NCBI GenBank assembly: GCA_964020085.1
Contig: OZ026595.1
Span: 20,675,153 to 20,739,152, forward strand
Reading direction: 5' to 3'
DNA: 64,000 nucleotides
From: Micromussa lordhowensis
Taxonomy: Eukaryota > Cnidaria > Anthozoa > Scleractinia > Lobophylliidae
Under the pieces are notes generated by a model. That model saw only the letters and a list, made by a program, of their open reading frames with translations, did not search any database and was not told the DNA's origin. This document shows, one piece after another, positions 56,130 through 64,000 of this stretch. Positions within the stretch are counted from its first letter, which is position 1. The number at the start of each line of letters is the position of its first letter. The translations under genes and the position numbers were made by a program.

Positions 56130-56960
56130 TTGGATTGCGCCGAACTCGGAAAACCGGATAAATCGGTCCAAGACGATCAAATCGGGACAACTTTAGTTGT
56201 TATAATCTTGCACTTTTAACAATTTATAATCTATGAAGTAGTTTTATGTTCAAAAGAACGGTTTAAATCTTAAAATTTCCAAAAACGTTGCACAAAAACA
56301 AATACCGATCCTTTTGGCGGGAAAACCTAAGCATGCGCAACATGTTCGAAATTTGTTAATATTTCCCACAACTCCTTGCAAGAAAAATCAAACAGCAATA
56401 GTATTTTGTAACTTCCGTGCAAACCGATATCGAAAAGTGAATGTAGTTTTTGGTGTTTATTATTGCCGTTTTGCGCCCTTTGATACCGTTTTAGAACGTT
56501 TCCATAGGAATTGTATCAGACGATGAAATGCGCTGAAATGACTCCGGAAATTGGTCATACAATCTTCAGCAGCAAGCAAGAACTTCGCAAATATGCACAA
56601 GGTCATTAAAGCAAAACATCGTTTAAGACCTGGAAGATAGGGAAATAAAGGTGAGATCACTTCAATGAACTAATTATGAATCAAATAAATCTACCTCTGG
56701 AGCTCTGGAGATGCTAAACGCTTAACAAGTCATATTACTCTGAACATAATCCAATGATAACGCGGGTACTTTAAAGCAATAATTATGCTCGCTGTAAGCG
56801 TTTTACCAGCTTTGTCTAATTACAGGAATGTGATAATTTTGTGCATGACGTTTGCTTGCAATTAGTTTGTCCGTGCCACAGTAGATAGCTAGGTTCAAAT
56901 GAATAAAGGTAGTAAGTTTCTAAAGAAACTGTGATGCTGCGTCGGTGGGGAGTGTTACAA

Positions 56961-57060
56961 GATAATTTGGTTTTATCAACTGAGTTGATAATGTGAATTG
57001 GCCCCGAAACGTCAGCTTTCGAATCTCTTTACGGTACTCAGTTGATAAAACCAAATTATC
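56961..57060. repeat. Perfect 24-bp inverted repeat with 52-bp spacer
   Basis: GATAATTTGGTTTTATCAAC + TGAG at 56961-56984 is exactly complementary to 57037-57060. The spacer contains GGCCCCGAAACGTCAGC, a motif that looks like part of a dispersed repeat. Possible short foldback element or inverted duplication. Confidence 0.85.
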
Positions 57061-57767
57061 TCATAAGTTCAAAGCCAATGGGGGACTTCGATTTTTCTTT
57101 GTCCTACACTCATGACATGATACATGTATATCTCTCTCAAAAGTATTTTCAATTTCATGACATATTGGGCACTTTCCATTCGACCAAATATTCCAGTTTG
57201 AAATTCCGGGTATTCCATGTGACGTATGAAACAGTATTTTCTGGTTGGTGAAACTAACATGTCCCAGGTCATTGCGTTCCAAGTTTCGCGCAAAGATTTG
57301 AAATAAACAAAAAGAAAACAAACGACGGACACATACATGTAGCTTACATGTATTTTCGCACTTCTTACATGTACTTACACTTGTTGTGGCCACTCCACTG
57401 TAATAATGTGGAGTTGAGAAATTAAAGTCGTCTGTTAGATAGAAACATGAGAAGCTTTAGGCAGCCATCCTGAGTTTGGTTTCTGCGGACGTGCTTGGAA
57501 AAACTGGGCCAAGCAGGAACGGTTGTATGGAACAGAATTTTCCGGTTATTCCGATTTTCCGGGATTTTAGGCCAACCTCATGAGGCACACAAAAAATTTT
57601 GGAATGAAATTCCGGAAAATATCTGTTCCATTTGCTCCCCTACCCGGAATTTCCGGAATACTTGATCGAATGGAATGCACACACTGATACAGTAGGTTTA
57701 GTCAGAATTTTGTAAAGTGCGTATAAAACATTTCCTCCACTTAGACATATGCAAAGCTAATATCCAG

Positions 57768-60700
57768 GATGCATATATATCTCAAAGATGGACATCAGAG
57801 GCGCTGGGTAACTGATGTCCACCTTCAAGATGGGTTTTGTCCCTGTATTGGTAATGGTTTGACAAGGAAGTCCTGTGCAAATGTATCAAGGTTGGAGCCT
57901 GCGATCTGGTTTAAAGTTCTCGTGCTGGAATCTGTTTCAGTAGACTGTGGAAGAAGGATAGTTAGTTGGTCCACAGGAAGTCAATGTGAAGGTCAGTAAA
58001 ATTAATTATTAAACAACAAGAAAAGATCGAATTTCCACCTACATCTCAAAGTGCATTCCACAAGACTTCCATGCTGAAGATACATGTACATATATGCCAA
58101 GGCTTTTTAAATTCCATGCCATGCACCTGGCAAGTGGCCAAAGTTCCAATGGTGGTCTGCTCAAATAATCCCAATTTTCTTCGTCTCAAAATTTGGACTC
58201 AAATCGATCATATAAGATGCATATTATTGGTCATGATACAGTAGTCAATATGGATGATAAAGAAAACTTACAGTAAGAAGCGATAGTTATCACGCCAAGT
58301 CGCCTAACATAGTTAAATGTTTATATGCCAGCACCAGCAAATATGAATGTGCACGCTGTCATACACCAAAACCTCTAATCGCACTCCGGCATGCCGCAAA
58401 ATTTCAAAGATCTTTGGCGTAACCCCCTGTACACTGAATCCACCCTGGCCTACATGCGGCTCTGTTTTTCTCTTCCTATTCACTACCTTTTGTAATCCCT
58501 TTCTTTCAAATCAGATTTAGCAACTGGTGTATGCACAGTAGTTAACATAAAGAATGTACACCTGTGATTCACGCCCAAATGACATGATATATGTGCAAGT
58601 TAAGTCTTAAAAATAAGATTAATTTAAATGATAGCGCTATGAGTATTATGGTGCGACGATTTTCAGAGTAATCTCGCAAAACTGCTCACATTAGAATGTT
58701 ACGTAGTACTTTAACAAAGGCTTGGCAAAATGGTGCTTTCTCTGAGAGCCAGCTGCTAGCTAACTTCACATGCTGGAAGAGAGCTTATCAATGAATAAAA
58801 TTTCACAAGAAGAAAATACTTGGGGTAACAGTTAAAGGTGCAAAGGCCAGAAATGCTAGTTCTGGGCTTATTAATGAGCCAACTTGGTTTCTTCGCTACA
58901 TTCCTGGTCCCCTCTAACTGAATTTTAAAGGGTCAGGCAAATCGGAAAGTCGTACAGTAATTGGAGGGAAACATCTGGCCCCTTCCTCTAGATCTGCTAC
59001 TACTTTCATAATTATGTATGCCCATGTAAAGTGATATATTTGCCTGTTTGGTTATTCTTTAGACCCTAACTTGCCAAATCAGCCAAATCAGCAAACATTT
59101 TATATGGAAGGAGAATGTTACGATTACGATGCAGACATTGATGAACTGTTTGTTTTGGCCGGAAAAATTATTTCCCCTGCTGGTCAAGAAGAAGTATGTT
59201 TTATTTTAAAGCTATTTACTTTAATTTGTAATTTAAAAGAAATACAACTTTTGTTCACGTGCTATTGTGTGTTATATCATGTAGTCCTTACCTGCAGATG
59301 AAAGTGTAAAATAACTCTATGGGATTGTCAGATTGTCAACTCCATGGAAGAGTTTTCTTACAAGTGCAGAATCGTTACATTATTTCTATAATTTCCATGG
59401 TTCCAAGTTGTCATGATCTACATGTACGTTATTATGAATTAAAATCACAAGTGATTAACATGTTTGTTTATACTTTGCTCTTTGCTTGCAAGTGCGTATG
59501 TCTACAGCTCTTGCTAACTAGAACAAGGGTTCACTTATACATGTAATGTTCAATTATTCAATTTTTATAAAGTTTTATGTTTTTATCTGCACCCATTGCA
59601 TGCTTCCTTACATTACGACAATACCTACAACCTGGATTCTGCATATGTATTTGATGTACACCTGAGTTCAGGCATTCTATCCCCTCTTCTGCCTCTGTGA
59701 AAAATACAGGTTATGTTTGATGCTTCTAACAGTATATATAAAGTTCTACAATATCACATCTATACACAATATCACATGCTTAGTAAGCATGTGATATTGT
59801 GGATCAATTGTCTCAAAACAATTTGAAATGATGCAATAGCTACCTTTTTTGATTAAACCAGAAAAACTACAAGTAGGACATTTTTAAAATTAACAAAATT
59901 CAAAACCCCTTCAAATATTTGCTTGATGTACAAGTAGCTAGTGAATAGGACTATTTCATTGTTGTTGCCTGACTGTGAAGTGTTGGAGGGAATGATTTAT
60001 GTAAAAATATTGAAGATCCGTTACCAGGATTCATGATAAGAATAAGTATAAGTGTTCTCTGGTAAAAAGTTTAAAAAGACTACACTGTACATGAGCTTTT
60101 GACAGACTGAACTGCTGTCTTCAACGGATAAAAAACCGTGTGTTTAAAACTTTTTTACCAGAGAATGCTTATACTTACAGCTGTATTTCGTGGAGTGATT
60201 TATATCTCAAACATTATTTTTGTGGTTACCTTACTCGAAATAAGTTGTAAGCTTCTAGAGAGATCTGGGGCCATCATAATGCAGGAAATGTTTTGGATTT
60301 CAACTCCCTTAAGTCCCCTTTCCTGGGTTTCTAAGCTGTTATGAAAATTCTGACCAATTTTGGTAAAACTACCGGTGGTAACCAGTATATATTACGCACA
60401 TGGATGCGTAATATGATAGATTAATAGTTGTTAAATCTAGTATTACTAATTAGTGATTATCAAAGGTCTAGTGATTATCACTTTAATTTTGAAATTAAAA
60501 TGTTAAGTTATTACTATTGATTTATTTATTAAAATGTATGAGTCAGAGTGTTGTTGAAATTTAGTGTGGGTAAACCTACATGTACAGAAATTTGTAGTAA
60601 AAGGTTATGTGTCAACATCATTCGGTGTAACTATTCATAGGTTGTTAACCCTGTTCAGTTAATCATGCATTATTTTTATTTAAATTAATACTATCTATTA

Positions 60701-61074
60701 AGTAATCTTTAGTATATTAAAATAGTGTTGGTGAATCTCAGAATGGAATCTCCCAACCCTCTGATGAAGATTATGAACAGTGCCTTCTACGAATGCTGCA
60801 TTGCTACATCCTGCCAAAGATAACCTTACATAAAGATGACTTGGACAAAGTCATAAATGCAAGAGAAAAACAGGCCTTGAACATCCAGATGTTAGATAGA
60901 AAGGTTATAGAGGAATGCAAAACCATTGATGCTTGTGAGTTGCAAATGGAGGACTTACGGACTCAATTCCTACCTGACTTGGAAGCATTCATCGACAAGG
61001 GATGGTGTTCAAAGAGATTTCTCGACCTGCTTCTTGAGGATGTTAGCAAGGAAGAACCAAGACTAAGGCAACAG
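57768..61074 (+). CDS. Unidentified gene, three phase-compatible exons (partial)
   Basis: Exons 57768-57991, 59063-59193 and 60742-61074, with ATATCCAG|GATG, TTCTTTAG|ACCC and GAATCTCAG|AATG acceptors and G|GTCAGT, GAA|GTATGT and CAG|GTATAT donors. Phases join (1, then 0, then 0). Residues: exon A encodes a Cys/Trp/Arg-rich stretch (HLQDGFCPCIGNG, LEPAIWFKVLVLESVSVDCG); exon B an acidic stretch (CYDYDADIDELFVLAGKI); exon C a 111-aa charged helical region (LRMLHCYILPKITLHKDD, MLDRKVIEECKTIDACELQM, DKGWCSKRFLDLLLEDVSKE). No family was recognised, so no function is offered. An ATG at 57769 could be the start, but the preceding acceptor suggests earlier exons. Downstream exons were not found; a SINE follows at once. 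The exon C acceptor has a poor pyrimidine tract. Confidence 0.45.
59765..59801. repeat. Perfect hairpin, 18-bp arms, 1-nt loop
   Basis: CACAATATCACATGCTTA, then G, then its exact complement. It lies in an intron of the unidentified + strand gene. Possibly a tiny foldback remnant. Confidence 0.9.
60042..60178. mobile_element. Foldback element in the intron before exon C
   Basis: The left arm ATAAGTATAAGTGTTCTCTG..GTAAAAAGTTTAAA pairs with the right arm TTTAAAACTTTTTTACCAGA..GAATGCTTATACTTA. The loop contains CTTTTGACAGACTGAACTGC. No coding capacity; the 68-codon frame at 60138 is a by-product. Confidence 0.75.
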
Positions 61075-61089
61075 GTATATCTTACATGT

Positions 61090-61220
61090 AGGTAAAGGTA
61101 AAGTGGCTCATCAGGCTGGAGCTTATCCCAGTTTCAGTGGCATGAAGCGACTAGGAGTATTTCTACTCCCCTCCCCCCCCCCCCCCCTGGATGGGATGCT
61201 AGTCCATTGCACATGTATAG
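61090..61220 (+). mobile_element. SINE tail fragment with poly-C tract
   Basis: GGAGCTTATCCCAGTTTCAG, CATGAAGCGACTAGGAGTAT, a 14-C run and TGGATGGGATGCTAGTCCAT in order. This is the body/tail of the SINE type whose related AATCCCAGTTTCTGTAGCAT words appear at about 49710. It abuts exon C of the unidentified gene. Confidence 0.65.
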
Positions 61221-61636
61221 ACGGAAGTACATGTAAAAATGGATTTCTGTCTCATCATCCAAAATGTACTTGCCCTATAATTGAGTTCAAAAGCGGTGAT
61301 GTCACATTACCATGGTGCTAAAAAAATCAGTTCTAAACAAAGGCCCAATACATGTACAATTTAAGTTAACTTTGAAAAAAGAAGATAGTGTACATGTATG
61401 GTGGCCGAGAACTGCCAATCGAAAAATCCGTATTTTGAAGGAAGAATTGTTTTATTTGTTATTATTTTTTCTTTTGATTTGTTTTTTTTTTTTATTTTAT
61501 TAAATGAAATAAAAAAAGAAAGTAAAATCAGTTTCCAAAACCAAACCAAAGTAAAACAAAATGAAAATTTTTGACCCAGCCGAGAGCTGCCACTACCAGC
61601 ATGCATTGCGTAAATTACTGTCAAATGCTCAAGCAT
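61221..61636. other. No supported gene
   Basis: AT-rich sequence with a TTTTATTTGTTATTATTTTT-type region near 61450. Short frames on both strands lack support. Confidence 0.4.
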
Positions 61637-61677
61637 ACAGTACCGCTCAAAAGTAAGTTACCACCCCTCGCCTCTAG

Positions 61678-61729
61678 TCTCGCGAGACGAGACTCTCGTC
61701 TCGAGAGACGAGAGTCTCGTCTCGCGAGA
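61678..61729. repeat. Perfect hairpin, 24-bp arms, 4-nt loop, TCTCG-rich
   Basis: The left arm TCTCGCGAGACGAGACTCTC + GTCT (61678-61701), loop CGAG, and an exactly complementary right arm (61706-61729). Each arm contains TCTCGCGAGA, itself a palindrome known as a promoter element in animals. It lies about 40 bp inside the Tc1-like terminus. Confidence 0.95.
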
Positions 61730-62482
61730 ACCAATGAAGCGTATATTTTGGAATAAATTACAAGCAATTGGCTTGCGAGTTAACAATTAATTTCTCGCGA
61801 CGCGTTTGTCGCAAAGTATACTTTGTGAAGTTGCCGCTATTACAGCTTGAAGAGGTCTTGAATTGAAACTTGCTTGGGTAGATTTAACACTGTCATGACA
61901 AACGAAGAACTTTAATGGATTGGAGCTATGAAGAAAAAAAGTTACATGCATGAAGAAACCACAGGTGGCCCAAGCTCGATATATGAGTAGCTCTTGCATT
62001 GTTACGTGACTCGAGCGATATTTATAAAGATTTGTATGGGGAAAGAAGTAAACCCGAAAAAAAAAACGAAAAATTACCGTTGAATTACAATAAAAACCGC
62101 TTACCTGAATTCCAGCTCCGCTTTCTTTGTGTGCTGTGTGATTTTTTAACTGATTTAGAGCGGTTTAGCGTAGTTTAGGTTCCAACGGTTTCTTCTCTAT
62201 ATATAATATATACAAGGTAGGAGACTCGAGCTCGAACGGCGACCGGATCAACTGAAGGAGAACGGCCATAAATTCCTTCCAAAGGCTCCGATCGCCTCAA
62301 AACTCCATGTGGCCCTCGGGAGATAGTCGCCAAACACATCCGTGCTTATCCTTCGAGGACCGTCGGCACAGGAAGGAAATTATTTCTCCGCGATCTCCAC
62401 AATCTTGTCCGTTGATCTCCATCGAAAACGGCTTTATTCGGATGTCTCGTGCACGGCCGTTTGAAAAATGGCTTAGCGACCC

Positions 62483-62601
62483 GGCCTAAAGGTAAAATTT
62501 CTCACTCACACGGTGGACCAAGGTAAAATGACCCTGAGAACAACACGGGGTCATTTTACCTTGGTCCACCGTGTGAGTGAGAAATTTTACCTTTAGGCCG
62601 A
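62483..62601. repeat. Perfect 53-bp inverted repeat with 13-nt loop
   Basis: The arms 62483-62535 and 62549-62601 are exact reverse complements (outer CGGCCTAAAGGTAAAATTTC, inner GGTAAAATGACCC), and the loop is TGAGAACAACACG. Imperfect complementarity continues outward to about 62376 and 62672 (ATCTCCACAATCTTGTCC and ATCGAAAACGGCTTTATTCG on the left), with ~40 extra nt on the left. The right outer arm runs into the 3' end of the transposase frame. Confidence 0.95.
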
Positions 62602-62632
62602 GACATCCGAATAAAGCCGTTTTCGATGGAGC

Positions 62633-63289
62633 TCAATGGACAAGATTGTGGAGATCGAGAATTTCTTCGACGATGATGAGGACCCTCGTCGCACCGCGCT
62701 TAGAAATCCCAGCCCAAACATGAACTTTGTAGGGATGTTTCGCTCGACCCTTGAACTTCGGCTGTTCCCACTTGCGTCTGAAACTCAGCTTGGCATGTTT
62801 CTCCATGTGTACGGAGCATTCATCTGTGAAGATTACGTTGTCAAACGTTTCACCGTCTTCCTCGCACTGCAGGCAGAACTCCAGGCGTTTTACCCTGTTT
62901 GGCTCTCTTATAAGCTGACAATATTTCGTGCCAGTCTGCACCCAACCAAGTTTCTTACGTAGCCGCTTGACTTTGCTTTCGGAGAAGTTAACTCCAAACT
63001 CTTCATAGATCTTCTTCTTGAGATTGGGAGCTGTCAGTTCATCATTCTGCTCCATCTGGTTGTCGATGAAAGTCATCAGCTGTGGTGTCACATCTTCCGC
63101 AGGTCGGCCGGGCAGCGCAGCATTTTCGAATGACTGTCTCTCTTGAAAACGTCTTAAGAAACGTCTTACACTAAGGCGACTGATTTTACAATCATAGTCT
63201 GCTAAAGTTCTAACTATTTCACTGATGTTCATATTCCGCTCTCGAAGTCGCACAATTTTTGCTTTTTGCTCATGTGTCAAACGACCCAT
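62633..63289 (-). pseudogene. Tc1-like transposase, C-terminally truncated
   Basis: 218 codons from ATG 63289. Two N-terminal helix-turn-helix units are seen: GRLTHEQKAKIVRLRER with ISEIVRTLADY, then SRLSVRRFLRRFQ, GRPAED and SESKVKRLRKKLGW. The catalytic core then begins with VIFTDECSVHM (first Asp) and HVWAGISKRGATRVLI. The second Asp and final acidic residue of the DDE triad, normally in a DNAPCH-type block, are missing; the frame ends LDLHNLVH soon after the core starts, where the big palindrome begins. Expected full length is ~340 aa. It cannot be active. Confidence 0.9.
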
Positions 63290-63408
63290 GATAATGATTT
63301 GAGATTTGATCTTAGAGCATAACTAAGCATAGCTTAAAAAAGGGATTCAAAAAGTGTTAAACTGACTGACTTAGAAGAAAAGATTACTTGTAACCAAGGG
63401 TTATCGCA

Positions 63409-63504
63409 GTTGGGGACTTTGGGGATGGCGAAGTCGGGGACTTTGGGGAAGGTATGGTTGGGGACTTTGGGGATGGAGCAGTCGGGGACTTTGGGGAAGG
63501 TATG
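63409..63504 (+). repeat. 24-bp coding tandem repeat, four units (48-bp higher order)
   Basis: Units GTYGGGGACTTTGGGGAWGG + 4 nt, alternating ..GATGGMGMA and ..GAAGGTATG, encode VGDFGDGE, VGDFGEGM, VGDFGDGA and VGDFGEGM. The alternation shows a two-unit block was duplicated. It is in frame with the BEN-like region downstream. Confidence 0.9.
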
Positions 63505-63913
63505 GTTCAGGATGATGCAATTGCTACTGGTATTTCTAATTCAGTACGGGATAGTGGGAATGTGGAACAATTTGGGGAGGAAGGGGATGGGTTTTTGCAG
63601 GAGGCAGTTAAAATCAAAAGTGGGAGTTCTAGAGTGGGGAATTTTGCAAAGAGAATTGTGGAAACTGTTTTTCAACCTGGGGAACTGGAGGGCCGAAATT
63701 GTTCAGGGACGAGGGGGAAAATGATAATAGATCAAGGGAAGCTGGGTATAGTTAAAAAAATATGTGTTTAAGTTGTATCCTTGCGGACAAGCACAGGAAG
63801 ATGCGCAATGGCGCAAGTGCGTTGTTGCGATAGACGAGTTTTTACGTAGGGCAAAGGGAAAAGGTAATAGGCAACAATATTTTTTTGGAAATGTAGGGCT
63901 TATGTTAAGGTAG
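63409..63913 (+). pseudogene. BEN-domain ORF with a one-base frame change
   Basis: Opens at an acceptor-like ATCGCAG|TT with the VGDFG(D/E)G repeats. It continues through an acidic linker (NVEQFGEEGDGFLQE) into a BEN-like region: RIVETVFQPGELEGRNCSGT, DQGKLGIVKK, then, after a shift at the A7 run 63754-63760, YVFKLYPCGQAQEDAQWRKC and VVAIDEFLRRAK, stopping at 63911-63913. BEN domains bind DNA and act in chromatin regulation (family knowledge). The two halves are in different frames; in the first frame the protein would stop at 63771. A pseudogene, a homopolymer assembly error and an unseen intron are all possible. The 5' part of the gene was not found. Identification rests on the recalled pattern F-x-EL..KL..Y-x7-YP..W-x-C-x3-I. 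Confidence 0.55.
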
Positions 63914-64000
63914 TTAATTAGAAATTAAAAATGGTGGAACAGAGAATTAACTCTGAAGTGTAATTTAAAGTGCTAACTTGAACCCATGAAGTAACCCACT

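Larger units (their letters stand above)
56084..57767. other. Divergent spacer between TOPBP1 and the + strand gene
   Basis: Holds the TOPBP1 promoter side and, if the + strand gene starts nearby, its 5' part. A 24-bp perfect inverted repeat lies at 56961-57060 (separate entry). Overlapping frames at 57061-57393 (-) and 57042-57251 (+) have no support. Confidence 0.4.
61637..63290 (-). mobile_element. Damaged Tc1/mariner-like transposon region
   Basis: The left end carries TACAGTACCGCTCAAAAGTA at about 61638, a Tc1-type terminus with a TA start. The minus-strand transposase occupies the right part. In between lie a hairpin (61678-61729) and a large palindrome (62483-62601). No matching right-hand terminus was found after 63290, so the element is truncated or rearranged. 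The middle (61740-62470) holds no recognised gene. Confidence 0.6.

Noticed and set aside
57061..57393. 110-codon minus-strand frame with CPICHEIENTFERD, a possible zinc-ribbon exon
   Set aside because: Cys spacing is suggestive, but the surrounding residues are not protein-like, two frames overlap, and no splice partner exists.

Overview
The window is a piece of an animal nuclear genome: AT-rich and intron-containing, with few genes in a dense bed of transposon debris. The deeply conserved genes (TOPBP1, TRIT1, DPCD, a stathmin-domain gene), the RTE-like and CR1/L2-like LINEs, the tRNA-derived SINEs and the many short foldback DNA elements suggest a cnidarian, most probably a stony coral. 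That assignment is inference; no single sequence here proves it.

Layout. 0-19 kb is gene-poor. It holds an isolated candidate first exon (959-1084, -), a diverged ~158-bp tandem array (2.29-3.01 kb), the last exon of a six-finger C2H2 zinc-finger gene (4969-5888, -), another candidate first exon (10079-10167, +) and a cluster of foldback and SINE duplications (15.4-17.3 kb). 19.8-28.3 kb is DPCD (-, six exons, 205 aa reconstructed); its last intron is filled by nested retrotransposons. 29.2-30.3 kb is a CR1/L2-type LINE fragment. 30.9-32.3 kb is an uninterrupted single-exon TRIT1 (-). 35.8-56.1 kb is TOPBP1 (-, 14 exons with phases that all agree, 1594 aa, all nine BRCT repeats). A complete two-exon STMND1-like gene lies on the opposite strand inside TOPBP1 intron 8. 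Other TOPBP1 introns hold at least six terminal-inverted-repeat or foldback elements, one carrying a broken HIRAN-like ORF. 57.8-61.1 kb has three phase-compatible exons of an unrecognised + strand gene. 61.6-63.3 kb is a damaged Tc1-like transposon with unusually perfect palindromes. 63.4-63.9 kb is a BEN-domain ORF with a one-base frame change.

The conserved genes serve separate housekeeping roles and no shared pathway is evident: replication and ATR checkpoint scaffold (TOPBP1), tRNA i6A37 modification (TRIT1), R2TP/cilium-linked factor (DPCD). TRIT1, DPCD and TOPBP1 share a YY1-like ATGGCGG motif at their 5' ends.

No CRISPR array, rRNA gene or intact functional tRNA gene was seen. All splice models come from reading GT/AG sites, phase and recalled family resemblance; none has been checked against transcripts or databases.
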